This document shows positions 18,755-27,609 of a stretch of DNA of 64,000 nucleotides, one piece after another. The stretch covers positions 1 to 64,000 of the forward strand of contig JAWXAT010000056.1 in NCBI GenBank assembly GCA_034439615.1, written 5' to 3'. This DNA is from Oligoflexia bacterium (GTDB lineage Bacteria > Bdellovibrionota > Bdellovibrionia > JABDDW01). The notes beneath the pieces were generated by a model that ran no database searches, had not been told where the DNA came from, and worked only from the letters and a program-made list of their open reading frames with translations. Within the stretch, counting starts at the first letter, position 1. The number at the start of each line of letters is the position of its first letter. The position numbers and the translations under genes are program-made.

Positions 18755-19505
18755 ATTTCATCCAGGTGGATCCGGTGCGGGTTTAACTGGTCTTCTCGGA
18801 TGTACCATCTTTTTTGGATTAAGTACCCTTCTCTTTATCACTGAGAATTATTTTGCTTCTTTGTTGTTTGTTTCTTTTGCCCTACTTTTCTACGTGACAG
18901 GCCGAGATATTACAAAAGTTATTTTATCTTCATTTACAATCTTTTTCTCGAACAAGCATCTTATTCCAAATGCCAATTATCTTGAAGAGACTGTAAATGC
19001 ATTAACCGATACCCTTCAATTTACGAGAGACTCAAAAGGTGAAATAAAAGTGGGCCCATTGAATCAGGGTCAAAAAATTACTCTTCCAAATAATCCACTC
19101 GTTAACGATATTCAAAAACTTCTCAGTGAAGGCAAAGGTGTTGATTATGTGGAGTATGTGGCTCACTCTTACTACATCGAATGTCATGAGCTCTATGATT
19201 TTACCAGCGCTAACCTCGATTTTGCAGCAGTATCGATGCCGATTTTTGGTCTCATCGGTACAATTATCGGTCTTATATCGATGTTCGATAATCTAGGAAG
19301 TGTAATCACCATTGAGGCTTTATCACCTCAATTGGCTATGGCCCTAAAGACCACTCTTTACGGCGCATTTTTCTCAGCAGTTTACAAAATTATGGGTTCA
19401 CGTTTTGAAAGACGCATCAGAACTCTTGATTATGATTACGAAACATTTTTCCGTGCTATTGAAGTACTTTTAGAAAACAAAGTCGAAATCGAGATCGGAA
19501 AATGA
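18735..19505 (+). CDS. MotA/TolQ/ExbB-type proton channel protein
   Basis: This 256-aa protein starts at ATG 18735 behind GAGGAG. Two N-terminal helices (GLTGLLGCTIFFGLSTLLFI and a second at about 38-57) precede a cytoplasmic domain. Then come the two diagnostic helices: SMPIFGLIGTIIGLISMF (about 165-185) and LAMALKTTLYGAFFSAVYK (about 200-220), as in MotA/TolQ/ExbB. It would form the pentameric proton-driven channel around the following MotB-like protein, overlapped by ATGA. It lacks the long cytoplasmic tail of ZorA and the FliG-contact loop of flagellar MotA cannot be confirmed. No flagellar gene is nearby, so the driven machine is unknown. Confidence 0.85.
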   Translation: MAQASIKFHPGGSGAGLTGLLGCTIFFGLSTLLFITENYFASLLFVSFALLFYVTGRDITKVILSSFTIFFSNKHLIPNANYLEETVNALTDTLQFTRDSKGEIKVGPLNQGQKITLPNNPLVNDIQKLLSEGKGVDYVEYVAHSYYIECHELYDFTSANLDFAAVSMPIFGLIGTIIGLISMFDNLGSVITIEALSPQLAMALKTTLYGAFFSAVYKIMGSRFERRIRTLDYDYETFFRAIEVLLENKVEIEIGK

Positions 19506-20101
19506 AAGTATACTCAAAAGCCTCACGCATCAGAAAAAGCAGTGAGACTTGGCAGGTAGTCTATATTGATCTTATGACTAATATGATGGTGATTTTCATC
19601 ATTCTTTGGGCCTTGAATCAAGTAAAGCCACAGAAAGCCTCGAGCAGAATAGGTGATACCACTAGCCATATGGTTAACTTAGCAGGAGATGTTATTTTTG
19701 CGCCTAAGAGATCTTCTCTTTCTACAGAGGGAATATCCATTTTCAAAAACCTCTTTGGCAAAACAGATGATAACCCTGTGCTTAATTTCAACACTGGTGA
19801 ATTTACTAAGCGCTATCTTGTTATCCACGGTCACACTGATGGTGATGGTGATAAAGACAAGAATTTTCAACTAGGATTCGACAGGGCGTTAGAAACCTAT
19901 CATCAAATGAGACTCTATAACAACGAGGCCTCAGATCATGTAATTCTTTGTTCTCATGCTGACAACTCACCTCTTCAAGAAATCAACTCGTCGAAGTCCG
20001 CTCCGACTCGATTTTCGCCTGTGGAATTACGAGCCATCAAGGCTAAAAATCGCCGCATCACCATCGAAGATAAAATCGACAGCCGAGTACAAATTCAGTG
20101 A
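19502..20101 (+). CDS. MotB/OmpA-type peptidoglycan-binding stator protein
   Basis: This 199-aa protein has one N-terminal helix, WQVVYIDLMTNMMVIFIILW. Asp23 sits at the position of the MotB proton-carrying Asp. The periplasmic domain is OmpA/MotB-like: VIHGHTDGDGDKDKNFQLGF with DRALETYHQMRL, and KAKNRRITIE at the C terminus, giving the Asp and Arg that bind diaminopimelate. It overlaps its neighbours by ATGA and GTGA. With the preceding channel it forms a complete ion-driven stator pair. At 199 aa it is shorter than flagellar MotB, with a short plug/linker region. Confidence 0.87.
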   Translation: MKVYSKASRIRKSSETWQVVYIDLMTNMMVIFIILWALNQVKPQKASSRIGDTTSHMVNLAGDVIFAPKRSSLSTEGISIFKNLFGKTDDNPVLNFNTGEFTKRYLVIHGHTDGDGDKDKNFQLGFDRALETYHQMRLYNNEASDHVILCSHADNSPLQEINSSKSAPTRFSPVELRAIKAKNRRITIEDKIDSRVQIQ

Positions 20102-21639
20102 AGATGACTATGAAGACCTCATCACTTTTGTTTTTTATAACTGTACTTACCCTTGCCTCGTTTCATCAGGGGCGACTTGATATTAAATACTTATTAGATT
20201 TATCAACACAGACAACACTGTTTATCGGTTTTCTCACAACTTTCATGGGATTTGGCCTCATCGTGCTTTTTGATTTAGACAAGCCTAACAACTCTTATAT
20301 TCGTAGTACTCTTTCTTTTTTTCTTTGTTTTAATATAAGCCTCATCTGTTTCAACAATCACACGACGACACTTCTGCTTGCGGCACCACAAAAACTTACT
20401 CACGGTGGACCCTACTGCCAAACAGAAAGTAAATTAGTTGCAAAAAAAAATGACAAAGTGGCGCCCGGTTGCGGACTCATCAAGCGCGCCTTTGATTTAG
20501 GACTTACTAAAGACATGGGTTCTTGTGGCGACAACATTAATCAAGAAGCGCTCACTATCTGCGAATTACAACAACCTGACGAACCTTGGTTACACTTTTC
20601 AGCTCGTCGCTTCAACGAATTTATGAGCGGCACCGGCAGCAACTGGTTGCGCTTTAGCTTTTGGAACAAAACTTTCGACATTTTTTTAGAGCAAGTAGCC
20701 CATACCCGATTTCTCTTAGGGAATATTGGTCATGTTGTTGAAGGATCTCCAAAAGCCTCACATCATATATTCACCAATCTCCCCGCACCAGAAGGTAGTG
20801 ATAATGATAATTGCTTAAGCGCTTACCGCGAACTTTCTTATGCAGTGAAAACAAATCTTCGCGACAAAGATATCAACAGTCGCATTCTCGAGCATATTTA
20901 TGGGCAAATGCTATTTGATCCGCACTTTGAAACAGCAGTTGGTTTTTGTAAAGAATATGCCATACACTGGGATTCTCCCATTGACAGCTGCGCTCGTCTT
21001 GCTCAACAGCCAGAGGTTTTTTTAAAATCTCAAGGTATCGATCAACAGATTATAACTGTTTTTAATCGCGCCGCCGAGAGACTTGATTCCCTCAGGTTGA
21101 AAGTAAGTATCAAATCAATCGTGAGCGGTGAAAGACCTCTACCTCCTCCTCCGAAGTCTGGTATTTCCTCTACAGACAGAAGACCAACTGCCTACCCCAA
21201 AGAAGAATCAGTGATGAGCTTTCAATGTTTTATAAAATCCGAAGCAGGCAGTAAATCAGCAACAGACAAAGCTCAAGATTTTCCTTTTCGACTTTATAAA
21301 CACAAATTTATAGCTAAAGAGACTAGATTTATTCCCGAAATAGATCCTCATAAAACACAAGTTGTGATGTACAGGTTACTAGCTCAAATGTTAGCTGAAG
21401 ATTTTCATTACAATAACCCTATCGTTGCCGATAAAGTGGAGGTCGATCCACTTTTTTTTGATAAAACCAAATATCCACTTATGAGCCTTGAGCTACTTAA
21501 ATACACAGATATTTTCATTGGCAACGATTGGCTTCATGATCGTGCGGATTTACTTGAGGTGTATCCGTACTATCATCATCTAAACTATTTCATTGATCAA
21601 TTTCGCGAAGAATACAGTACTCAAAGGACGCGATTATGA
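20098..21639 (+). CDS. Unrecognised membrane-anchored periplasmic protein of MotAB-like operon
   Basis: This 513-aa protein starts at GTG 20098, overlapping the previous stop as GTGA. Three hydrophobic segments lie in the first 100 residues (TSSLLFFITVLTLASF, TTLFIGFLTTFMGFGLIVLF, LSFFLCFNISLICF). A large soluble part of about 410 aa follows, Cys-containing (GPYCQTESK, APGCGLI, GSCGDN, TICELQ) and therefore probably periplasmic with disulfides. A Pro-rich hinge RPLPPPPKS lies at about 345. I recognise no known domain. Tight coupling to the stator genes argues that it is the load or gate of the complex. Confidence 0.75.
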   Translation: MKMTMKTSSLLFFITVLTLASFHQGRLDIKYLLDLSTQTTLFIGFLTTFMGFGLIVLFDLDKPNNSYIRSTLSFFLCFNISLICFNNHTTTLLLAAPQKLTHGGPYCQTESKLVAKKNDKVAPGCGLIKRAFDLGLTKDMGSCGDNINQEALTICELQQPDEPWLHFSARRFNEFMSGTGSNWLRFSFWNKTFDIFLEQVAHTRFLLGNIGHVVEGSPKASHHIFTNLPAPEGSDNDNCLSAYRELSYAVKTNLRDKDINSRILEHIYGQMLFDPHFETAVGFCKEYAIHWDSPIDSCARLAQQPEVFLKSQGIDQQIITVFNRAAERLDSLRLKVSIKSIVSGERPLPPPPKSGISSTDRRPTAYPKEESVMSFQCFIKSEAGSKSATDKAQDFPFRLYKHKFIAKETRFIPEIDPHKTQVVMYRLLAQMLAEDFHYNNPIVADKVEVDPLFFDKTKYPLMSLELLKYTDIFIGNDWLHDRADLLEVYPYYHHLNYFIDQFREEYSTQRTRL

Positions 21640-22208
21640 GACTGGCTATAATAATTGCCTTTTTTGCATGTACTGTACAAGGCGCTCAAAACTACACACA
21701 AACCGCTAGAGAGTCTTTTCTTAACCAATCCCTTGAGGCTTTTAGCAAAGCAACTTTAAAAAATACTCAAGATCTCTTGGCGGTTCTTGATTTCAACGAG
21801 AAACAAAAATGTCGCTCTTTTTTTGGATCCACGACTTTGAAGTGTCTTCAAAAAGTAGCTGAAAGCTATTGTCAGACTGGCACGCCTGATTGTCGTTTAA
21901 TTTGGGATTTAGCTGCTACCAATAAAATTAATGAAAACTCATTCACTACGCGTGAAGAAAGATTTCATATTTCTGAAAACACGGACAACTACCCTGTGGC
22001 CCTAGCAAAAGCCCTACGACTTAAATACGCACAACTCACCACAAGATTTCTTTTAGCTACAAAAAAAACATGTAACGAAAATGACAACTCTTGTTTAGCT
22101 CAACAGATTAATCAGTACTGTACTAAGAATGCTGACAATTTGAGATTGCCATGGCAGGCCTGTACTTCAGCTATTATTTGGTATCGAGGGATAAGCGCTG
22201 CAAAATAA
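21636..22208 (+). CDS. Secreted Cys-rich helical protein, last gene of MotAB-like operon
   Basis: This 190-aa protein has a signal peptide MRLAIIIAFFACTVQGA. The mature part is mainly helical with about eight cysteines (KCRSFFG, KCLQKV, YCQTGTPDCRL, TCNENDNSC, YCTKN, ACTSAI), suggesting an oxidised periplasmic or cell-surface protein. It overlaps the 513-aa gene by ATGA. No family is recognised. It probably works with the equally Cys-containing upstream protein. Confidence 0.72.
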   Translation: MRLAIIIAFFACTVQGAQNYTQTARESFLNQSLEAFSKATLKNTQDLLAVLDFNEKQKCRSFFGSTTLKCLQKVAESYCQTGTPDCRLIWDLAATNKINENSFTTREERFHISENTDNYPVALAKALRLKYAQLTTRFLLATKKTCNENDNSCLAQQINQYCTKNADNLRLPWQACTSAIIWYRGISAAK

Positions 22209-22262
22209 ACAAGGAATTCGATTCGAAAACGTCTCATCCTTGGGTATGACGCTAAGCTAACG

Positions 22263-22280
22263 AAAAAGGTACCGGGTACC
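22263..22280 (-). terminator. Rho-independent terminator of tRNA-Ala
   Basis: Read on the minus strand just past the tRNA 3' end, GGTACCCGGTACC can form a GGTAC/GTACC stem with a 3-nt loop, followed directly by TTTTT. The spacing of about 5 nt from the CCA end fits a short tRNA transcript. Confidence 0.6.
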
Positions 22281-22285
22281 GGAAA

Positions 22286-22361
<76 letters not shown>

Positions 22362-22484
22362 ACATTTGTGAGAGAACTGTTTCTAACCCTGATGCTGCGC
22401 GTTGAGCAAGTAAAAACTCACTTGAGAAATTACGGGTTTAGGTACGATACTATTGTTATCAAACTTTGACAGAGGACACACATC

Positions 22485-23018
22485 ATGAATTGCAGAGAAA
22501 ATAAATTCATCAAAATCCTAATCATCATTATGGCAATTAGTTTTAGCACCACCTCACAAGCCAAAGACATGACAAGCAGATTAGGCATTGGTTACTCTGA
22601 TTCCTTTAGCGTAAGTACACTACCAAGTATTGCTGTTAAATATTATCCATCACAAGATCTTGCCCTTTCTGCTGCCTTGGGAATCGACACCAACTCAACA
22701 AACTCAGCCACAGGCAATTCAAATTTTGGGGCAGGCGTTAAACTTTATAAAACAATTTTTCCAGAAGACAATATGAACTTCTACATGGGCGCAGGCGCAG
22801 GCCTTGTTAGTATCAGCCCCACTGCAGGCGGTTCAGGCACAACAAATTCTGGTTTTGAAATGAGTGGTTTTTTTGGAGCTGAATTTTTTATTCCAGGCAT
22901 TGATAGTTTGGGGATCAATTTTCAAGCTGGCATTGGGGTGACATCTCTTTCAACGGGAGTTCGTTTTCGAACAATCGGAGAACACCCTCTCAAAGCTGGG
23001 ATGTACTTTTACTTCTAA
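22485..23018 (+). CDS. Small outer-membrane beta-barrel protein
   Basis: This 177-aa protein has a signal peptide (KFIKILIIIMAISFSTTSQA). It is made of alternating beta strands typical of an 8-stranded OmpA/OmpW-like barrel: LGIGYSDSFS, AVKYYPSQDLALSAALGI, GAGVKLYKTIF, FYMGAGAGLVSI, FFGAEFFI. It ends in KAGMYFYF with a terminal Phe, the outer-membrane insertion signal. The start ATG follows AGAGGA. Function unknown beyond membrane location. Confidence 0.8.
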   Translation: MNCRENKFIKILIIIMAISFSTTSQAKDMTSRLGIGYSDSFSVSTLPSIAVKYYPSQDLALSAALGIDTNSTNSATGNSNFGAGVKLYKTIFPEDNMNFYMGAGAGLVSISPTAGGSGTTNSGFEMSGFFGAEFFIPGIDSLGINFQAGIGVTSLSTGVRFRTIGEHPLKAGMYFYF

Positions 23019-23148
23019 AAACTACCGTCTAATTAAGCGACATCTGCCAAAGGGCTAGTCGTAGGTCGTGTCTTAAAGTGGTCTTTGGTCCTTTCCTCTT
23101 GGCTTTTGGTTTGCTTTATTAAAGGATTAATAAAGGGGGTTTAATCAT

Positions 23149-23904
23149 TTGCGCGCTTTAGTTCATTCATTCATCATAGCCATTCTTCTGCAAGCCCCAC
23201 AGGCTTTTGCTCAAGGAGATTTCGTTCAAGATCAACCCTCTTCACAGGGTGAAGGTGGTGATACAAATTTTGATCCTTTCAGTGACTATGCCGAATTTGA
23301 AGAAGGAAGCGAAGAAGAAGCCGATGTTAACTTTTTTCATAATGGCCGCTTTTTCACATTAGGAATTTTAGCAGGGCATCAATCATTCACAGATGTTTTA
23401 GGTGAACTTTATAAACCCACATTCACATACGGTGTTTTTGTCAGCTATTTCTTTGATCTGCGTTTTGCCCTTCAAGCAGGTTATATCACAGCGGATCACC
23501 CCTTAAGTATTCTCGATGGCCGTACTCAACGAGAATACAAAGGAAAAGTAGGGCTTTCTCGAATGCAATTTGATTTTAAGTATTATCTCAACACACAAAA
23601 TGTGACTCGAGGCCTTGCGGCATTAAATCCGTATTTACTAGTGGGTGTTGCAAACTACTCACGCACTTACACGTTTGAAGGTGTGAGTGGCTACGTTCGT
23701 GATGCGTGTTGGGGTGTTCAAGGTGGTGCGGGTATTGAAATCCCCGTCTTACATAACAAGATGTTCTTTGGAGCTCAGTTCACTTATCACTATATAAGTT
23801 TTCCTGATAAAGGAGCGCCCATTGTCATCAATGGCAATCAATCAAATATTACACCCACAGGAGATGCTCTGAATATTTTAGGAATCATTGGGGCAAATTT
23901 TTAA
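23149..23904 (+). CDS. Outer-membrane beta-barrel protein
   Basis: This 251-aa protein uses a TTG start at 23149 with AAGGGGG about 9 nt upstream. A signal peptide (ALVHSFIIAILLQAPQAFA) is followed by an acidic stretch (DYAEFEEGSEEEADV), then barrel strands such as FTLGILAGHQSF, YGVFVSYFFDLRFALQAGY, FDFKYYL, NPYLLVGVANYS and FFGAQFTYHYISF, ending ILGIIGANF. The fold is clear; no specific role can be assigned. Confidence 0.78.
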   Translation: MRALVHSFIIAILLQAPQAFAQGDFVQDQPSSQGEGGDTNFDPFSDYAEFEEGSEEEADVNFFHNGRFFTLGILAGHQSFTDVLGELYKPTFTYGVFVSYFFDLRFALQAGYITADHPLSILDGRTQREYKGKVGLSRMQFDFKYYLNTQNVTRGLAALNPYLLVGVANYSRTYTFEGVSGYVRDACWGVQGGAGIEIPVLHNKMFFGAQFTYHYISFPDKGAPIVINGNQSNITPTGDALNILGIIGANF

Positions 23905-23940
23905 ACCAGGATTTTTTAAATCACGTTTTTCAATTACACT

Positions 23941-25299
23941 TTATAAAAATGCGATTATCACCTGCACCAAAAATAAAATTACAAGAAGTACAGGAACAAG
24001 ATATTTCACAGCACTAAGCCAAGTTAGGTAGAGCCTTACAGTGACAAGACTTGTTTCATCTACAAATTCTTTTTTCTTCACATCTTCTGGAACTTTGGTG
24101 GCTACAAATAGAATTATTCCAAGTGTAACTACTGGGAGCATCCAATTAATGATTACTTGATCAATAATCTCGAGCAACCCTCTTTCGCCGATTCTAATAT
24201 TCTTAAATGACGAACCTGAAAATGCAGAGATAAGCGCTAATATAAAAGATACTCCAGAAACAACTCCGGCTGCTTGGGGCCTCTTAAGATTTCTTTGATC
24301 CATAAGATACGCAACTAAACCTTCAAAGAGCGCAATACTAGAACTTAATGCCGCAAAATAAAGACATACAAAAAATGCAAGTCCCACCCAGTAACCTAAA
24401 GGAAGAGTACCAAAAATGACAGGCATGGTTTTAAATAAAAGTGCTGGCCCCGTACCTGAATCAACACCTGCAGTAAAAACAATAGGAAATATAATTACAC
24501 CTGTACAAAGTGCTAAGACTGTATCGATACCTGCTACAAGAACAGCTTCACTGGGTAATTTCACTTCAGCTCGCAGATAACTTCCGTAGGCGATCATCGC
24601 GCCAAAACCTAAACTTAATGTGAAAAGCGCATGACCTAAGGCTTCAATAACTGCAGAGCCAGTGAGTTTTGCAAAATCAGGATAAAACAAAAATCTTAAA
24701 GCCTCAGGTGCGCCAGGCAAAAACAAAGAGTGTACGAGTAAAAAAATCATAATGACAAATAAGATGGGCATAAATATGCGTGATGTTTTTTCAATACCGT
24801 TTTGTACACCACGAGCTACAATGCTTGTTGTAATTATCAAATGAACACTTGCAAGTAATACTTGTAAATAACCACGCACCGTTAGTTGATCAATGATATT
24901 TCCGGGCTGAGAATTTGGCTCTGTAAAGCGCCCCATAATTCCTTGAATAACAAAATGTATCACCCAACCACTAACCACAGTGTAATAGCTCAACACCACA
25001 AAGCTGGCAATAATACCAAGAAGGCCAAACCAGGACCATTTTTTTTCTGTGCCCACCCAAGGTTTGTATTTAAAAGCACCGACAATATTAAATCGTGTGA
25101 GTTTTCCGAGCATGAGTTCGCATATCAGGGCGGGTAAACCAATGGCTGCTACAAAAAAAATGTATAAAAGTACAAAAGCGCCACCACCGTTAACACCGGT
25201 GACGTACGGAAATCGCCAAAGTGTACCCAAACCCACAGCTGAACCAATTGCAGCCATGTAAAAACCAAATCGGCTTTGAAATGCTGCGCGTTGTCTCAC
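23941..25299 (-). CDS. Neurotransmitter:sodium symporter (NSS/SNF) family transporter
   Basis: This 452-aa protein has about 11-12 membrane helices. The N terminus carries the LeuT-type unwound-helix signature FYMAAIGSAVGLGTLWRFPY and GGGAFVLLYIFFVAAIGLPA, which holds Na+ and the amino-acid substrate. Family members import amino acids with sodium; the substrate cannot be named. Its ATG overlaps the stop of der by 4 bp, so it is the last gene of the rnc-era-der operon, an unusual place for a transporter. Confidence 0.9.
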   Translation of the reverse strand: MRQRAAFQSRFGFYMAAIGSAVGLGTLWRFPYVTGVNGGGAFVLLYIFFVAAIGLPALICELMLGKLTRFNIVGAFKYKPWVGTEKKWSWFGLLGIIASFVVLSYYTVVSGWVIHFVIQGIMGRFTEPNSQPGNIIDQLTVRGYLQVLLASVHLIITTSIVARGVQNGIEKTSRIFMPILFVIMIFLLVHSLFLPGAPEALRFLFYPDFAKLTGSAVIEALGHALFTLSLGFGAMIAYGSYLRAEVKLPSEAVLVAGIDTVLALCTGVIIFPIVFTAGVDSGTGPALLFKTMPVIFGTLPLGYWVGLAFFVCLYFAALSSSIALFEGLVAYLMDQRNLKRPQAAGVVSGVSFILALISAFSGSSFKNIRIGERGLLEIIDQVIINWMLPVVTLGIILFVATKVPEDVKKKEFVDETSLVTVRLYLTWLSAVKYLVPVLLVILFLVQVIIAFL

Positions 25300-26729
25300 A
25301 AGTTTTTCTTATCTCCGTAATGAGTATTTTGAGACTTAGAAGTACCTGAGCGAGTTTTCTTTGGATAAATACGAATTGGAATTCCGACAAGATTATAATT
25401 TTTCTTAATCTGCCCAATAATAAATCTTTTATAAGAATTGGTGATTCCACGAGGTTCATTAACAAACGCCATAAAAGATGGAGGGCGTTGTTTTGTCTGT
25501 GTAATGTAATAAAACTTAATATCATTACCTCTCCAACTCGGAGAAGGTGCTTGACGAATGACCTGAAAAAAGAAATCATTAATATCTCGAGTAGATATCT
25601 TTTTATTGAGTTGTTGCCATACAGCTTCAATTTTTGTGAAAAGACCATCAACACCCCGTTTAGTTTTTGCACTAATGTATTCAACGGGAATGTCGCGATA
25701 AAAATGAAATGTGTCTTCAACGTGTTGACGAAGTTTTTCTCTAAATTTTGGAATTTGTCTCTCAGCCAAATCAATTTTATTAACGACTAAAATAACGGCT
25801 CGATGATGCTTAAAAGCCATCTCAACAATTCGAGCATCTTGAACCGACGGGCCAAGCAGACCATCAACAACGACTAATAAAATATCAGCTTCAATAACAC
25901 TTTCTTCTGCCTTATAAGCTGAAACCATTTCTACATGATCAAGTCGTTTTGCATGACGTCTAAGCCCTGCTGTATCTACGAGAACAAATTCTTGATTATT
26001 ACGAATAAAAGGAACCTCAATACTATCAATAGTGGTACCCGCCACAGGGCTCACGACAACACGCTCTTCGCCTAATATTGAATTTACCAATGTGCTCTTA
26101 CCGGCATTGGGTTTACCAACGACTGCGAGCCTGATAGTTTTTGATTCTTCTTCTTCTTCTGGTTGTGGAGTTTGACCTTCGACAACCCAATCTAATAATT
26201 CATCAGTTCCAAATTTATGCTCAAAACTTGCAGCTATCATTGTCTCAAAACCAAGTTCAAAAAATTCACTTAGTGTCATATCGTTTTTAGTCGGATTATC
26301 AACCTTATTCACCACAGCGATAAATGGTTTATTAAGTCTCATAACAAATTGAGAAAGATCTTTATCTTCTGGGTTTAAACCATATTTTCCATCTAGCACC
26401 AAAATAATTTTATCTGCAGCTTGAGCAGCTTCTAATGCTTTTTTACGAATCTCACTGCTCCAAGCTTTATCCCCGCCCTGACTAACACCCGCTGTATCAT
26501 AAATAAAAAATGAAACGCTACGCCATTCAGCAACACCACGATGTACGTCGCGAGTAACTCCTGGTTGATCTTTTACAACAGCTTTACGAGTACCCGTAAG
26601 TTGATTAAAAAGTGTGCTCTTACCGACATTTGGTCTTCCGATAACAGCCACCTTCAGCTTTGCAATAATGGGTGCATGCACAGCTGTAGGTAAAGGTGTC
26701 ATTATAGGTTCATCATTTTGTTGCGACAT
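25296..26729 (-). CDS. der: Ribosome assembly GTPase Der (EngA)
   Basis: Der acts in 50S subunit maturation. Two tandem GTPase domains are seen: GRPNVGKS, DTAG and NKVD, then GKPNAGKS, DTAG and NKID. A C-terminal KH-like domain follows (IKFYYITQTKQRPPSFMAFVN) with a basic tail. The start at 26729 is chosen because GAGGA lies 8 nt upstream; the longer ATG at 26786 would overlap era by 74 bp. The N terminus has about 25 extra residues before the first G domain. It overlaps era by 17 bp and the NSS gene by 4 bp. Confidence 0.93.
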   Translation of the reverse strand: MSQQNDEPIMTPLPTAVHAPIIAKLKVAVIGRPNVGKSTLFNQLTGTRKAVVKDQPGVTRDVHRGVAEWRSVSFFIYDTAGVSQGGDKAWSSEIRKKALEAAQAADKIILVLDGKYGLNPEDKDLSQFVMRLNKPFIAVVNKVDNPTKNDMTLSEFFELGFETMIAASFEHKFGTDELLDWVVEGQTPQPEEEEESKTIRLAVVGKPNAGKSTLVNSILGEERVVVSPVAGTTIDSIEVPFIRNNQEFVLVDTAGLRRHAKRLDHVEMVSAYKAEESVIEADILLVVVDGLLGPSVQDARIVEMAFKHHRAVILVVNKIDLAERQIPKFREKLRQHVEDTFHFYRDIPVEYISAKTKRGVDGLFTKIEAVWQQLNKKISTRDINDFFFQVIRQAPSPSWRGNDIKFYYITQTKQRPPSFMAFVNEPRGITNSYKRFIIGQIKKNYNLVGIPIRIYPKKTRSGTSKSQNTHYGDKKNL

Positions 26730-27609
26730 AACCGAGTTCCTCAAGCCAATTTCTATCTTTGAGCCACTGTGGCTTAACAATGACATGGAGTTTTAAGAAT
26801 ATTTTATGGCCAAATATTTTTTCTAATTCATAGCGTGCACGGGTTCCGATTTGTTTTAGTGTTTGCCCACCCGCACCAATGACCATTCCTTTATGACTAT
26901 CTTTTGAGAGCATAATATCGGCTTCAATTTTAAATAATTTCTTTTCTTCAAATGATCTTAAAACCACAGCTAGACCATAAGGGATTTCTTGATGAAGCTG
27001 TTCAAAACAGTGTTTACGAATAGTTTCTGCTGCTAATTCGCGCATGCTTTGAGGGGTGAAAATATCTGTGTCGTAGTACTGAGGGCCTTCAGGTAAGTGT
27101 GAATAAATAAGATCTTTTAATTCTTCTAAGCCCTGCTCACGAACTGAACTTATTAACTTAAGTGGAGCGCTTGGGATCCATTGAGGCCAGAGCGTATCTC
27201 GTTTATTAATCATATCGGCAGTGACGTACTTATCAGATTGAGTTGCAATGTAGATCACTGGTTTATTAATACCTTGAGCAATTTGCACAGCCCAAGGTTT
27301 TTCTTCTTTATTAAATTCCCAAGGTGCAATTGCCGCGATGACAACATCGACATGCCCCAAAGATGCTTGAAGCTCTTGCTTTAAAAATGGGTTTAAACCC
27401 GCATCTGAATCGATGATTCCTGGGGTATCAACAAATACCATTTGGAATTGATTGGGTTGAGTCAAAATTCCAAGTGTTCGTTTTCGCGTTGTTTGCGGTT
27501 TTGCGGTTACAATACTAACAGATTCTTTCACTAGTGCATTTACGAGTGAACTTTTACCAGCATTAGGAACTCCAATGATAGTGATGTAACCAGACCTAAA
27601 ATTTCTCAT
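26713..27609 (-). CDS. era: GTPase Era
   Basis: This 298-aa protein binds 16S rRNA and helps 30S assembly. The G1 motif is GVPNAGKSS, G3 is DTPG, and a C-terminal KH domain contains IGAGGQTLKQIGTRARYELE (GxxG loop). The G4 position reads ATQSDK rather than the usual NKxD, which is odd but the rest of the fold is intact. ATG overlaps the rnc stop by 4 bp, so translation is coupled. The rnc-era pairing is common in bacteria. Confidence 0.93.
   Translation of the reverse strand: MRNFRSGYITIIGVPNAGKSSLVNALVKESVSIVTAKPQTTRKRTLGILTQPNQFQMVFVDTPGIIDSDAGLNPFLKQELQASLGHVDVVIAAIAPWEFNKEEKPWAVQIAQGINKPVIYIATQSDKYVTADMINKRDTLWPQWIPSAPLKLISSVREQGLEELKDLIYSHLPEGPQYYDTDIFTPQSMRELAAETIRKHCFEQLHQEIPYGLAVVLRSFEEKKLFKIEADIMLSKDSHKGMVIGAGGQTLKQIGTRARYELEKIFGHKIFLKLHVIVKPQWLKDRNWLEELGYVATK

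Noticed and set aside
18735-20101. Zorya defence system (ZorA/ZorB)
   Set aside because: The channel protein lacks the long ZorA tail and no ZorC, ZorD or ZorE nuclease/helicase is present.
25488-25790. Plus-strand frame of 100 codons inside der
   Set aside because: It is antisense to a well-supported gene, with no ribosome site or recognisable protein.
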